Positions 1 through 11,779 are shown, numbered from the stretch's first letter. The stretch: DNA of 64,000 nucleotides from Massospora cicadina (GCA_022478985.1 JAKSZP010009559.1:1-64000), one strand, 5' to 3'. Made by a program: numbers and translations. The notes: generated from the letters alone by a model not told the origin.

Positions 1-430
1 CCTTCTAAAACCAAGTCTAAAAATCCCTTGGAGCAGAGACCAGAACCCCTAAAGATCACCAATGATCTATCTAAGGTCATTGACAAAAAATGGTTTTTGA
101 CTTTGCCAGCCAGGGCTGAGGAAAACGGCTTAATTGAGGAAAAAGATATGCGGGAATCGAACTCAAGACCCATAAAATCACAAGATATGAGGTTACAAAA
201 TCAGGCCAAATTTGAAAAATTTTGATTTTGTTGAAAAACGACGAATTTGTAGCTCATATCATATTCCAATAACCACTGGAATCTTCGTGAATCAACACCC
301 TATAAATTAATTCCCAAGATGAGAAAGGTTTTGGTTTCTCAGATATTCTGATCACCCTAAATAAAGACTAAGAATTTTTGGGCCAATTTCCTGTATAATT
401 TTTGTTTCCTAAACAAAAATTATACTTTCC
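1..430. other. Unassigned left edge, with a tRNA-like B-box motif
   Basis: No convincing gene is seen. A minus-strand match to the RNA polymerase III B box (AGTTCGATTCC on the minus strand, 153-163) suggests a possible SINE remnant, but no A box at proper spacing was found. By position the stretch could be part of the 3' LTR of gypsy EX, yet I could not align it with the other EX LTR pieces. The short plus-strand open frame at 28-225 has no recognisable domain. Confidence 0.3.
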
Positions 431-1811
431 TGAAGATCTTTAATGGCTGGAGTTTGTTTTCCGCTCTGGTTTGCACCCTCTGTTGTATGTGAGCCCTCCG
501 TCCACTCTGCCACCTATTCCGCCAGCTCCGTCTCCTTCTATCTGTCTGGCCTTTGTCTTGGATCCTACACCACCCTTCCCAGCTCCCAGGGCCTCTTGTC
601 CCTGATGGTTGTGGCCAGTTTGGTGTGCAATTTGCATCAAAGATTTATATGGAAACACAATACTGACCATTTAGGGCGTCTCAACGTTTTGTTGGGTCAC
701 TTGGTCTTGTATCACCTTTGGCCTGTTTCTTCCCATCCAACGACCTCCTGCGCTCCAGTTTCCCTGACATCTTAGGTGCAAATGGTGGTCCAGGCTTGAC
801 TCTGATTGGTATGGGTGAAATTGGGTTGGTAATGTGGGCGGGTGATTTAGTGGGGACCAATTTCTCATCTGGCCCATCAAATGAGACTTTGAGTTAGAGA
901 TGGCAACAAAACGCTCATTTGGAATCTTCTTAATGTGGCTCAGAAGCCACCCCAGAGGAAGTGGAAAAGGGCAGTATTTTTTGAATGGTAAAATCAAAAA
1001 CATAGGGGACAAGTTTAGCGACCATTATCCATATGAGCCCAAAAATAATTCTCAGTTGCCGCTGCAATATAAGCATGTGGGGATTTATTGGGCTATGGAA
1101 GTATGGTGTGGGATTATGGTGGCAGTGGCGCGAGGTGCAGCGAGGCGCTCTGCACCAGAAGGCACAGTGAAGACTAGGTTGGGCTGTGTCCCATAAGTAG
1201 AAGTCCCACCATTAATTGATAATATAAAATCTGGGCTGAGAGGTGAGATGGTATGGATGCAAATGACACCACTAATGTTGTGTCTGAAGGAAGGCAAATA
1301 CAAGTAGTAGGGATGGGAGTAATTTTATAAATAGGGGGAGTTAAAGCCGCTGCTGCAGCGTCCTCCACCACCTGAAAGCCTATGTCAAAATTGCCGTTAA
1401 ATGGGCGGAAATTGATAAAGCCTGCCAGAGCAAACACAGTGGTGGCCAATTTGATAATTGCTTTGTCACAATATAGAATTAAATCCTGTAGTCCACTCAT
1501 AGGCAAAATAAGATAATGGAGCAATAGAGGGTGAGAGTATGGGGGCGAGAAGGGTGGATGCATGTCAGGTGGAGCACAAAAGTCCCATGGGGACAAAACG
1601 GCCAGAAGAAGTTAGCAGGTTATTTGACCCCATGTGAATGTGTTTGCCTGCAGGGCAGAAATTGATAGGTGGTGGAGCACCACTACCCCACATTGGAGAA
1701 GCAGACAGTGGATCTGCGGACATTAATATTATAACTGGTGTGGCCAGACAGCGATGGTAAAATAAACTTTTCTTAAAAAAAATTTCAAAAGTGAGATCAA
1801 TCAGAAGAAAA
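430..1811 (-). mobile_element. ORF1-only retroposon, copy 1 (3'-truncated)
   Basis: This minus-strand sequence matches the two better-bounded copies at 6165-8068 and 38847-40766 in its 5' leader (a T-rich stretch ahead of the ATG), its start codon region and its ORF. The 5' end near 1811 abuts sequence repeated at ~20090-20411, which is LTR sequence of gypsy EX, so this copy probably inserted into the EX 3' LTR. The C-terminal block and tail seen in the other copies are not visible below ~430, so the 3' end is deleted or rearranged. No reverse transcriptase is present. Confidence 0.65.
440..1723 (-). pseudogene. ORF1-like RNA-binding protein of the ORF1-only retroposon (copy 1)
   Basis: The likely start is ATG at 1723 (MSADPLSASPMWGSGAPPP). 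After a frameshift near 1580 comes the conserved core with the motif ATTVFALAGFINFRPFNGNF, then AERLAAPRATATIIPHH, then a degenerate zinc-knuckle region around 1000-1060 (TCPLCF followed by YHSKNTALF, the final Cys lost). Downstream is a low-complexity Pro/Gln/Ser region containing NQSQAWTTI, which matches copy 3. At least three frame changes and several stops make it a pseudogene. By analogy with LINE ORF1 proteins it would bind element RNA in a ribonucleoprotein; that role is inferred. Confidence 0.65.
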
Positions 1812-2130
1812 TACAAACGCTCTAACTGTTTGATCTAAAAAGATTTGTCATAGCAATCTGACTATCAGGCATCAATCCCTCATCAAATCACCTATCTAAC
1901 ATTATTGAGGATAATCCCTGATGAAACATTAAGCAAAACCAATTTTTGATTTACATTTTTTTGGTTAATTGTGAGTCCTCATTTGTTAACTATTGCTAAA
2001 CAATAGTTTGTTATTGTTAATCTCTAAAAAGCTTAATTTATATCAAAATCTATTTTTACCAAAAATTATGATATATTAGAGCTTAATCTACACAAGGTGG
2101 ATAATGTGGTCAATTATAATAATTGCAACA
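1812..2130 (-). repeat. 3' LTR remnant of gypsy EX
   Basis: About 320 bp repeats at 20090-20411 (both contain GCAATCTGACTATCAGG and TAGAGCTTAATCTACACAA). Read on the minus strand it starts TGTTGCAATT and is immediately preceded by a purine-rich tract (revcomp of 2131-2146), as expected for a polypurine tract next to a 3' LTR. The rest of the LTR was disrupted by the ORF1-only retroposon to the left. Confidence 0.6.
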
Positions 2131-2573
2131 TATCCCTTGGCCTGAGAAGATTATCCCACTCATATGTCAAATTCATCTAACTCCTATTACCAACTATACC
2201 TGGACAATCTTTCTAGTGAAGATACCCGCTTTTTATATGTTTTTGATCATGCCACTCAAAATAAATAGCATTTATTGCCGTATTGGGACCCATACTTCAA
2301 GTCAAATAGATTTTGGTAGTCCTTCCACTGAAGTACCAGAAATAGTATATGTTTCCAATAAACTAGAGCAGCTACTATCTCAATCCTTCACAGATAATTC
2401 CCACTTTCACCTATGGCTGAATTGGTCTTCAACGCTATTATGGATTAATCTCAGCTCTTTGATAATCCCATAATAATCATCAAGCCTAATGAAGTCATGC
2501 CTTCTGTCAGCCATTTACCCTCCCAGCTTCAAAATAAGAATTTTTTGGGTCAAAAAAGGCCGAAGAAGAAAAC
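2131..2573. other. EX internal region next to its 3' LTR (possible antisense ORF remnant)
   Basis: The stretch follows the EX polypurine tract and is cut by the insertion of gypsy E1 at ~2574. By position it corresponds to the antisense-ORF region of E2, E3 and E4. A plus-strand open frame of 116 codons (2123-2473) covers most of it, but similarity to the other antisense ORFs is weak here. Confidence 0.35.
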
Positions 2574-3224
2574 TTTCAGAAGTTTATAAGTTTGTGCTAA
2601 TATAAGTGAATTAATACCAACGACTTATTAATCAAAAGAACTTAGATGATTCTCAGTGGAACCCCAAAAATCAGGGTAACACTTTTACAAATAACATATG
2701 GGCCAACAGCACGAAGTTGGGAAATTGAAGTGCCCCAATCATGAGAGGGACCCTAGGGAGTCCATTGGAGGTTTCTCCCCAGTCACGCCCAATTCAAAGC
2801 AAACACTGAAGCGGGGACCAACCCCTTTTTATAGGCTTAGCGGGGGTTCCCAGGGTGCAATCTTATCTAATAAGGATTGGCTGAAATTTATTAAACAAAG
2901 AACCCACAGGTACGTCTTGCCAAAATAACTTCCTCATCCATCATCTAGCCATAGTGAAGCAACTTTTCTGAGGTTTAATTGGCAAAATTTACATCTTTCC
3001 TTATCATACCATACTAAGCTGTTCTGAACTCACCATTAATTTCCTTTGACCCATGATATAGTTTAAATACAAAATGGTCAGATATTGAGAAAGTTCATCT
3101 TTTTCCAGCACCAAAAAATTTAAATATCTAAGAAGTTAGATTTTTTAAATACTTAGTATTTTTATCTTTATTGAAAATAATTTGGTTTTGGGATTCAGCG
3201 GCAACCAAGTCTTAGCGATCAACA
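2574..3224 (+). repeat. 5' LTR of E1
   Basis: Aligned to the 3' LTR through the shared block AAGCGGGGACCAACCCCTTT, TATAGGCTTAGCGGGGG and following bases, and again near the end (GGATTCAGCGGCAACCAAG against GGATCTAACGGCGACCAAG). The left end is blurred (expected TG decayed); the right end is set at ATCAACA by comparison with the copy ending at 55839. Confidence 0.75.
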
Positions 3225-3499
3225 ACTAGTCTGATTCCTACAAAGTGTTTCTCACTACAGGGGCTACCTGTACAACTCAAAATCTCAATAAAATTAAATA
3301 GAGACTTTCAAAGTGAGTAACCCACCAAATCTTCCTCTTCAACAGAATTTAGAAAACTTGCTCTATAAAAGCAACTCACAAGCACTTCATTTCATCATAA
3401 AGAGCTTGAGTAGCGCCCCTTAAACCCCCTCTCAAAGGAAGTACACCCCCGGTAAAGGGAGCATTGCTTCCTGTTTGTATGTTATATCTATCATGCATG

Positions 3500-4200
3500 T
3501 TGCAACTGATAAGCAAAAAAATCAACACATCCTTCCATGCTTAAGTCGCTTTGCACAAGAAATGATAGTTTCTTACATGGACAATCTGCATACTTGGGCA
3601 GAGGTGAAAGAGGCTCTCTTGGCTGAATTTGGTTAAAAGCAGAGTCTCAACAGGGATAAACTGACCTTTATGCGCCTTAACATGTATGAGGGCGAACTGG
3701 CCGCTGCCTTTTCTGAGCGATATTGCCTCCCTATGAAAAGGTTATCAGCGTCTAACATGCTAACCCTGGATGATGCTATTGCAGCCATGTTAACTGGGTT
3801 AGGTTCTCTATCAACTCTCGTCAGGAATATCATTTCAGTAAATTGCCACTTTAAAACCATCCGTGACATAAAAGAGGCTCTGTTAGAAATTTCCAATTTC
3901 CTTCATGTTCAACAACAAAATGAACTTAAGGTGAAACCTTCAGTTCTAACTGTTGAGAAGTATTTTGCGTCTAGAACAGTTGAGGTGAACCCACCTGTGC
4001 CTATCCTCCCAGTGAAACCTGCTTCCTCAGTGCGAATTAAAACAAATATTATGCCCTCCTGTAAATTGGAGACCTTTAAAAATAGTTAATACTATACTCC
4101 CACACAAGCTTACTAAAGCTGCAGTCCCTTACCCTCCATCCAAGCCAGTAGTTGCGCGCCCAAAGGGTAACCCCTGTAACAATAAAGGGCTTGCTTAAAA
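3500..4200 (+). pseudogene. gag: gag remnant of E1
   Basis: A frame near 3575 reads MDNLHTWAEVKEALLAEFG, then a stop, and continues LNRDKLTFMRLNMYEGELAA and AFSERYCLPMKRL up to 4089. The pattern of a short helix-rich segment with W-x-x-V/L...F and F...Y-x-x-R/K-x-x-L is typical of Ty3/gypsy capsid domains. No intact CCHC knuckle is seen downstream; the segment around 4160-4190 (NPCNNKG) may be its remnant. The leader 3225-3500 shows no gene. The product would form the virus-like particle. Confidence 0.6.
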
Positions 4201-4799
4201 GACATATGATCAGAAGTTAGCTACCCAAACTCATGTAGCCATCTCCCCTACCTCAATTAAAACCTTGCTAGTTTTTGAGATTACCCTTGGGGATAAATCT
4301 GAGGGGGGAAAAATGATGTTGGATACTACATATAGGCTCCCGTGGAAGTGGAGGTTCTTGATCATTTGAACACTGGAGGAGTAGATGAGACCACCATACC
4401 TGAGGAAACGTACCTCAGCCAAATTCTAGGGTGTCCAAAAGTTATTGACATTGCCAGCAATAGCGATTAATTCTTATCTGGTTTAATTCACTCTCCTCAG
4501 CGGGTTCATACCATGAAATCCATCCTGGATAGATACCCTTAGACTTCTCGCAAACTAACCTCCACTTTCTAGCTCAAAGAGGTCTTAGCTCTGTCACCTA
4601 ACTTTGGAGTAACACTCTCAAAGGTTAAAGTGGTCATTCAAAAAGTCTTAGTAATGCCATCCAGGATACTCGCTCCCAAGTTAATGTAATCTCCACTAAG
4701 CTCACTAAAAAGATAAAACTGGCGCAGGACTTGGAGTATATTCAGAAATTTGGAACGGCAACCCAAATAACACTCGTACCATTGGGGCATAATCTTCCC

Positions 4800-4955
4800 T
4801 TCCCATTCAAATTGGAAATCTCATCTTATCAGCACCAGCAGTGGCCTTGGACAACAACACCTATGATATTTTCATAGGTACCCAGTTTATATTTGAGTAT
4901 GAGGGAATAATCAACATGAAGCAAGGTTTCTCTCTCATTACTCAACTATGAAGTC
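4800..4955 (+). pseudogene. Aspartic protease remnant of E1
   Basis: The motif DNNTYDIFIGTQFIFEYEG is the C-terminal strand-loop of retrotransposon aspartic proteases (Y-D-I-x-I-G-T-D/Q-F). The catalytic DS/TG motif upstream is not recognisable in the frames between 4200 and 4800, which are full of stops. It lies between gag and RT, the expected place. Confidence 0.55.
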
Positions 4956-5410
4956 CCTTTTTTATTATCCAATATAGATCCTGGCAAAAACGAAGACTCT
5001 TGCTTTTGTGGAATACCCCTTTTCTTCTATGCCTTTGCAATGTTCCACCTCTGGGCGTAACGCAAAGAAATTTCCCAATTCAGTGGATGTCAGGGACGGT
5101 ATCCCTTTCTATGCTGCAGATGAGGTCTTAACTAAGTCTTGTGAACAACGAGTGATTACACAAAAACACGCTCCAAATCTCAACTACTGTTCGTTGCACC
5201 TTGTAAGTCTTGAAGATGTTAGCCTTTTGGAGCCTCAGGGATTCAGTGATATTAGACCCAGTCTACCATAGGCCTGTTACTATTCTGCTGGGAAATTTCA
5301 CCAGAAAGGATATGGTTATAAGAAAACACCAGGAGATTGGCTGAGGCCTATTAATCCCGGTAGAGGACATTAAAAAATTCACTAAATTATTTTTATGATG
5401 TATTTCGGGA

Positions 5411-6164
5411 TTGTCCATGGATAACATAGTATGTACCTTACCTAATGTCCATATATCGGATGATCTGACCCCAGATGACCTGGAAAAAGTCCATACTTTA
5501 CTAGACGAATGTAGAGACATATTCTCGAAGTCAGATACTGATTATGGACACATGGAGGGCTGGAACCACTCCATCAATGTGGGTGATGCCCGCCCTATTA
5601 GGTCCAAAACTTATTGAAAATCAAAGGTGGAAGAACAGCAGTTAAGGACGGAGCTCCAGCAGTTTTTAGAAGCGTGGTTAATAGTTCCGTCACAAAGCTC
5701 TTGGTCTTCCCCCTTTTGTTAATTGAAAAGAATAATGAATGTACTCAGATAGTCATGGATTACCACAAATTAAACACTCACAAAAAGGATAGCTATCCTA
5801 TCCCCACATTAATGGCGCCCTAGCTTAATTCTCTGGTTCTAACTTCTTCTCCACAATGGACTTGACTAGTGGCTATTGGCAAATGGACCTTTCTTAAAGA
5901 TCAGGAGAAATGCGCTCTTAATTGCAGTGAGGGTCTCTTACAACTCACCCAGTTACCTCAAGAGTTGTGCAATACACCTGCAACTTTCCATTGTGCCTAT
6001 AAATCACATCTTGCAGGATTTAAACAAAGTTGTGACATCATCTATCTTGATAACATCAAAGGATTTTATAATTCTTTAACGAACATCTTGATCACCTGAA
6101 GGAGGTGTTTCAATGGTTATGTAAATCAAATATCATGTTAAAACCCTCATAGTGTACCTTCTTT
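5411..6164 (+). pseudogene. pol: Reverse transcriptase, 5' part, of E1
   Basis: Frames in order give an N-terminal linker (DLEKVHTLLDECRDIFSKSD), the priming region (PIRSKTY), LLIEKNNECTQIVMDYHKLN, SYPIPTLM, then block A as MDLTSGYW near 5856, LLQLTQLPQ, NTPATFH, and the active-site block as YLDN instead of YLDD near 6045. The second catalytic Asp is therefore lost. The gene stops at LKPS-CTFF where the ORF1-only retroposon is inserted, and resumes at 8069 with CALFQKKLDFLVHSISQE. Multiple frameshifts. Confidence 0.8.
6151..6164 (+). repeat. Target-site duplication, left copy
   Basis: AGTGTACCTTCTTT here pairs with AGTGTGCTTTGTTC at 8069-8082 (10 of 14 identical). Both copies encode the same RT residues (C-T-F-F and C-A-L-F), confirming that this is a decayed duplication of E1 RT sequence. 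Confidence 0.7.
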
Positions 6165-8068
6165 AATTAATTTATTCAAGGTAAGCCGACCAGGTAATGG
6201 ACATTACCAAAAAGAAATATCAAACAAGAGAACCAAGTTATAACCAAACGCTTTAAATGAGCGGTGAGACATATAAAAATGATAAAACAACCTACCTGGT
6301 GGAACAGCGGCGAACCACTTATACCACCATGGTGGAGGGGGAGAGGGATCATGCAAACAATCATTATCAACTTCAACGTTGATTAGGCGGATCAATGCTG
6401 AGAGCAAGGGGGTTGAGGCATCCGCAGGATGAGGTTTAAGGTGATAAAGATAAAAGTTGAAATCGTCATTGACAATTTGGGCCTGGAGCATACCCTCCAG
6501 GAGTTTGGCAACATGGTTTTTGGCTTGTATGCATGCGTCAGGAATCTGAACAAAAAAATTTTATATTAGCTCTGGTGATAAGCATGGTGGGGAAAAATCT
6601 GCCAGTTCAGCAACATGCTTAACAGTGGTGATAGCAGTTTCAGTTAAGCGTATGATCTCCTCTTTTGCAACATCATGGAGATCAGGAGGGAATTGGGTTA
6701 TGTGCAGCCCTTCCTTAAATTAAGCAACAGAGAGTGCCATGGCATCACAGAGATGGAAACTTTTGTGTGAGACCACCACAGCCTCAGTAAGCTGATGGTC
6801 AGTCAGGAATGAGTAGTGGTGGGTTTAGGGACATTTTTCTTGGGTGATAAAGTGGCATCGAAGTCTTTATGCAGATAAGATTCTAAATTAATTGAAAAGT
6901 CTGGAGGTGGGACAATTATACCAAATTTGGTCACTTCATCCAATAAGTCCCAGAGCTTTCTGTTGATTGTGATTGATTCAGAGATACGGGGCTGTGATTG
7001 GGTAGGTTCTGGGCTGGAAAATTGTTTGGATTGAATTTGGGTCCAAACATGCTCCTGTTTGGTTAGTTTGTAAAAATTGGCCAGCTTGGGTTTTGGTTGC
7101 AAGTTTTTGCTGATTTTTTAAGCGCTCAGTTGGAGTGGGGTGGGGGCAGCCAAAATCCCCACTTTAACACTGTTGATGCGACCACATGGGTGGGGTTAGC
7201 AGTTTTCATATTGTTAGAACTGTATTGACATTCCTTTTTGGAATGGTCCTATTCATGGCAGAGGGGGCATAGTGTGAGGCCGTTGTCAATGTGAACCCAA
7301 AAGAAGTGGTCTGGTGCAGATGAATTATATGCATGCAGTGGGATGTGCTGGGCTACATTTGGCAGGTGGGAGGTAATGGTGGCCATTGCACAAGGTGCCG
7401 CTAGGCGCTCAGCACCACTCAGGACAAGGAAGTGGAGGATGGGGTCTATGCCATATATGGACAGCCTTACATCAATTCTTCATAGAGGTTTTGAGGAGGA
7501 AGGTGTGAGGCTCGTTTGCAAAGGTCACAAAAAGTGTGGTATCATTGGGGAGGCATGTACGGGTGATGGTAATGGGTGTGTTTTTATAAATTAAGGGCGT
7601 TGCTGATGCAGCGGCTACATCCTCTTCAGTGGGGAATCCAATATCAAAATAGCTCTTGTAAGGGCGGAAGTTAATAAACCCTTCTGGTGCAAAGGTGGCC
7701 GTTTCCAGCGCAATTATTGCTTTGTTGGCATATGGGAAGAGACTTCCGTACTTGATGTGGAGGAAAAAGAAAATATTGGATTGGGGTAGGGCTAAGGTTG
7801 GGGTTGGGATGGATGAACTTGCGCCAGGTGCAGTACTAATGACCTTGGAGGGACATATCGCCAGTTGCATTTGGTGGGCTGGATGAGACAGTCTGAAAAC
7901 GTTTGCCTGCTGGGTGGTAAACGCTATTGGTTGGAGAACCACTGCCCTATAATGGGACTGCAGGTGGTGAATCTGAGGACATGAAATGAAAAATTGGTAC
8001 AGTGATCAATAGTAGAAATTGACTTGTTTTTTTTACAAAATTGCTCAAAAAAGATGTTTAGCGGTCAA
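6165..8068 (-). mobile_element. ORF1-only retroposon, copy 2
   Basis: A 1904-bp minus-strand insertion in the E1 RT gene, bounded by a decayed 14-bp duplication. The 5' end (right side) has a GACCGCTAAAC...TTGAGC hairpin-like leader as in copy 3. The 3' end (left side) reads, on the minus strand, GTCCATTACCTGGTCGGC then a CTTGAATAAATTAATTAAA tail. Only an ORF1-like gene is inside. Size and both ends match copy 3 (1920 bp). Confidence 0.85.
6204..7970 (-). pseudogene. ORF1-like protein of the ORF1-only retroposon (copy 2)
   Basis: It starts near 7970 with MSSDSPPAVPL, then a stop and a shift into a long frame (7942-7472) with FLHIKYGSLFPYANKAI, LETATFAPEGFINFRPYKSY and TPLIYKNTPITITRTCLPND. 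Further frames carry AERLAAPCAMATT and APDHFFWVHIDNGLTLCPLC, the CCHC knuckle start. The C-terminal conserved block is FYLYHLKPHPADASTPLLSA near 6390. The domain order equals copies 1, 3 and 4. The function is inferred as a nucleic-acid-binding ORF1p-like protein. Several frameshifts make it non-functional. Confidence 0.75.
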
Positions 8069-8800
8069 AGTGTGCTTTGTTCCAAAAGAAATTGGATTTC
8101 CTTGTTCACTCTATTTCTCAAGAAGAAATTCAACCCATACAGTACAAGGTCAAAGCGATCTCAAAAATGCCTCTCCCTAAAAATCTACATGATATTCAGG
8201 TATTTCTAGAAAATTGGTTATTGCCATCAGTTTATACCTAAGTTTGCCATTTCAGCGAGCCTCTTGTCTGCCTATTAACCAAGAATACCTCTTTTCATTG
8301 GGGTGCTGAACAAAAGGCCGATTTTGAGATGCTGAAGCAACTTTTATAACAAAGTCATATCCTGAGGCATCCTGATTATACTAAAACCTTTATCTTTTTA
8401 ACATTGCCTCTGACTACGCCATTGGGGCTATCTTAGCCCAATTGGATAAAACGGTGTAGTTCATCCGGTATTTTTTTTATTTGAGATGCTGTCCAAGGCG
8501 GAACACAACTATAATGTAATTGAGAAGAAGTACCTTGCTGTTCTGTTAGCTGTAAAGCATTACCATCCTTTCCTACATGGGACCACATTCATTGTGGTCA
8601 CTGACCACGCTTTCCTAAAATGGTTACAGAACATGAAGGATCCTACTTGAGGTTAACTCAATGAGCTCTAAAAAACCAGCGTTATGACATGAAGATCAAA
8701 CACCATGCTGGAACCCGTCACATGATTGTTGATGGTTCACTAGGTTGCCTGCCCTTCACTAGAATAATAGCAAGGCGGAAAGGTATTATGAACTCTTAAT
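8069..8800 (+). pseudogene. pol: RT C-terminus and RNase H of E1
   Basis: After the insertion the frame reads LDFLVHSISQEEIQPIQYKV, LPKNLHDIQVFL, FHWGAEQKADFEMLKQL (the RT connection) and ASDYAIGAILAQLDKT (RNase H first Asp). Further on are a degraded tether (VTDHAFLKWL frame near 8600) and HHAGTRHMIVDGSLGCLP, corresponding to H-x-G-x-x-N-x-x-A-D-x-L-S-R. Frameshifts and in-frame stops occur throughout. RNase H removes the RNA strand during reverse transcription in the particle. Confidence 0.75.
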
Positions 8801-8889
8801 ACCCCCAATGAATGGCAAGATGAGAATGAGCCCATACAGATAACGTTATCCTGGAGCTTCTGCAACATCAAAGTGTTGAGTGGAAAGTT

Positions 8890-9810
8890 GTATAAGCAGG
8901 TGGTGGCAAAATGGCTGCCTTATCTTCGGCCTTTGGAATGCAACCTGCTATCCTGGAAGCTCACTTCACTCTAGTTCATGGAGGATCAAAGAAAACCTAT
9001 GAGTGGATTAAAGATCGGTGCTCTTGGGAGGAATTATGGAAACCATTGTCAAAGTCTTAAATGCCTGCCTCACATGTAAGAAGCAATCCAGTTTCAAGAC
9101 TAGATACCAATAGCAACTAACTACCCCTCAATAACCGTTCAACACCATCCTCTTAGATGTAGTAGGTCCCCTCCCACAAACTACTGGTGGAAATAATTTA
9201 TCCTAGTAGCCATTGACCACTTTATAAATGGGTTGAAGCCGTGGCTCTCCCTGTCCAAACGGCCAAGGCCACAGCCACGTTTTTACATCAAAACATTTTC
9301 ACTTGTCATATCTGTCCCCAAATTTTACTCTGTGACAAAGATAAAATCTTCACCTCCAGAGTAGTCAAAATCCTGGCCACTTCCATTGGAGCCCAACAAC
9401 TCTTCTCAACTTCATATAATCCTTAAACCAATGGGACAGTGGAGAGAGAAAATGGAACCTTAGTCTCCATACTACAAAAAATGGCCTCCTTAGATCCACT
9501 TCACTGGGATCAGTTTTACCCAGTGCTCTTATGGCCTATCAGATTAGTTATCACCAGATTTTGAAAATGTCCCCATTTTGAGTTTTGTATGGGCGGGAAC
9601 CAGGAATAACTGCCCTCTTAGCTAATGATATATTCTCCTCTAGAGCTGAGGAACCTAAGAAAACCATGAGAAGATTTGCTCAGCGCATCAACCAGCTCCA
9701 ATCTAAGGGTATGTCTAATTTAGCAAAAAAAGGTGACAAAAGAAGGGCAGGCTGCAAAGAGAACCAAATCCCCTACCTATATTCCAAGTGTCTGACCTAG
9801 TTTTGTATTA
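8890..9810 (+). pseudogene. pol: Integrase of E1
   Basis: The zinc-binding HHCC domain appears as EAHFTLVHGGSKKTYEWIK and, in another frame, CLTCKKQSS near 9064-9090. The DDE core gives LLDVVGPLPQTTGGN, the region WVEAVALPVQTAKATATFLH, ILLCDKDKIFTS near 9330 and NGTVERENGTLVSILQKMAS near 9430. The C-terminal part contains FVLYGREPGITALLA. Order and motifs are those of Ty3/gypsy integrases, which insert the cDNA in the nucleus. A clear chromodomain was not recognised downstream (9800-10045). Confidence 0.75.
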
Positions 9811-10045
9811 TTATAACCACATTACTTCTAGAAGTGGTAAGATTGGGACAATCTAAGAAGGCCCTTTCTCATCCCCTACAATAGAGGTGCAGAGTACTTT
9901 ATTAATCCTTAACTACAGAGATTATTATTAACTGGGCACATGGTCGATTCCTCCTCCCTACTCTGTCCCAACATTCAAGAGAGGGGCGAGATCAAACATT
10001 TTCCCTTTTGGCTTAAAAATAAGAAAAAATTAGTCAAACTAGTCA

Positions 10046-10057
10046 AAAAGGGGGAAA
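10046..10057 (+). other. Polypurine tract of E1
   Basis: AAAAAGGGGGAAA-type purine run directly before the TG start of the 3' LTR; it primes plus-strand synthesis in LTR elements. The same layout precedes the related LTR at 55172. Confidence 0.8.
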
Positions 10058-11076
10058 TGTTGGATACTTACAAGTTTGCAATAATAATATGAGCAACTTG
10101 AATAATACTAACGATTTTATTATCCAAAAGACCAATGCCAATTCTCAGTGGAACCCCACAAATCAGGGTACACTTTTACAAATAACTTATGGGCCAGTAG
10201 CACAAAGTCAGGTATATAAAGTGCCCTGATCATGAAATGGAACATAGGGAGTCTACTGGAAGATCTCCCCAGGTCACGCCCAATTCAAAGCAAACACTGA
10301 AGCGGGGACCAACCCCTTTTTATAGGCTTAGCGGGGGTTCCCAGGGTGCAATCTTATCTAATAAGGATTGGCTGAGATTTATTAAACAAAGACCCCACAG
10401 GTACGTCTTGCCAAAAATAACTCCCCATCCATTTTTAGCACTAGTGGTGCCCAACCCAAAAGGGGGAGCTGCCATACATCTTTATTTGCAAATGAGCCAA
10501 ATGAAAAGATTATTAGATAAAAAAATTTTCAGACTATAGCCCTTAAGTTATTAGCCTAGGAAGCCATATCAGAAGGGGAAAAAGCTTTGGGGATCTTTTT
10601 CCCAGCGTCCACTTTATCTAGAGAACCATCATGGAAAACAAAAAGCTGTCGGGGCATCAGCAACATGTGGCATAAAGAGGTATAATTGTGGGGTTTCTTT
10701 ATTAATGAGGCTGCTGATGTCCATTGCCTCAACGTATCAAGCAAGTTGATGCTTAGTGAAAGTGATGAGAGAAGGCACAAAATAGCTCCACTCCGTTGTT
10801 CAGCCAAAATGAAGCGAGTTTCTGAGCTTTGATTGGCCAAATTTACATATTTCATTATTTGGACCATACTAAGCTGTTCCAAACTTACCTTTGAATTCCC
10901 TTTGACTCTCAATACAGTTTAAATACCGAACAGTTGGATATTGAGAGGGATTGTTTTTCTTTCCACGTGCCAACACTAATAAGTATATTAGAACACAGAT
11001 AGTTTACTAGTGTTTTATCTTTATTATAGATAAATTGTTTGTGGGATCTAACGGCGACCAAGCACCAGAAATCACC
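10058..11076 (+). repeat. 3' LTR of E1 (with insertion)
   Basis: Begins TGTTGGATAC right after the polypurine tract. It matches the 5' LTR except for about 365 extra bases at ~10435-10800, which account for its greater length. The end is placed by alignment with 3224 and 55839. Confidence 0.75.
10435..10800 (-). mobile_element. 3' fragment of an ORF1-only retroposon (copy-4 type) in the E1 LTR
   Basis: This stretch is absent from the 5' LTR and matches 56720-57085 in the opposite orientation over about 360 bp, including TTGGGCACCACTAGTGC against TTGAGCACAACTAGTGC near the 3' end. In the appropriate minus-strand frame it encodes QAMDISSLINKETPQLYLFM and PHVADAP, the C-terminal block of the ORF1-like protein. 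It is a 5'-truncated insertion. Confidence 0.75.
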
Positions 11077-11779
11077 TAATACGCTGGACCCCATACCTTC
11101 CAGTATAGATCAGTCATTTTTTAATGCCAGCTTAGATTTACTTCCAGTTTTTCTATTTTGGTTAAACCAATATTATAAGCTAGATATACCTTCAACAGAA
11201 ATTTTATCAAGAATCATAAACACTATAAACTAATGTATATAGATTCAAGAACAAAGTAACTGAGACCCTTCCTGAGGCCCTTAACGCCAACAATACTAAA
11301 TGCATATTTGATTGAGATGTTGCAGCCTATGCCCTTCATTTCACTGGACAAGTCCTTTTCAGGTGAACCACTAGGCTATCAGCCTATACCAACTTCAATT
11401 GTTCTTTTTGCTCCTGGTTTCAAGAAGCTTGCAGCTATTGCATTCAGAATGCAGTTTCCTTGTTGCATGACTACCTCATCTCTAGTGCTTCACATTGAAT
11501 CTTTTACTAATAGCTCTGATCAGAGGCATGATTTAGCAACTACAATCCTCTATCCCACGCACCATTTCAGCCCTTTCAAATGTCTTTGATGAAGCATGCT
11601 GGAAAGCACTCAAGACCAATCTAACAGCTCCACTACCATATAGGGATTATTCAGGGCTATTCATCAAAGTAGCGGCATAGGCAATTGGTATATTTCAAGT
11701 AGGCTGAACTCTCCAAAATTACCTTTATTTTTCATGTTGGTCCTGATTCCCAATTTCTGTTTCTACATGAATAAAAGTA
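11077..11779 (+). pseudogene. EX internal region, antisense-ORF remnant
   Basis: Sequence right of E1 resumes EX. The plus frame around 11300-11480 reads DVAAYALHFTGQVLF and, after shifts, LAAIAFRMQFPC. It matches 21600-21800 inside E4 (DIVAYALCFSEKSF, ASKMQFVA), and both lie near a 3' LTR of a minus-strand gypsy. That places it in the antisense-ORF region. No known domain is recognised. Confidence 0.45.

Larger units (their letters stand above)
2574..11076 (+). mobile_element. Ty3/gypsy LTR retrotransposon E1
   Basis: Plus-strand element with two related LTRs (2574-3224 and 10058-11076), then gag, protease, RT, RNase H and integrase in Ty3/gypsy order, and a polypurine tract at 10046-10057. 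It is interrupted in RT by an ORF1-only retroposon (6165-8068) and in the 3' LTR by a second non-LTR fragment (~10435-10800). It appears to lie inside gypsy EX. No convincing target-site duplication remains, consistent with age. All genes are broken. Confidence 0.85.
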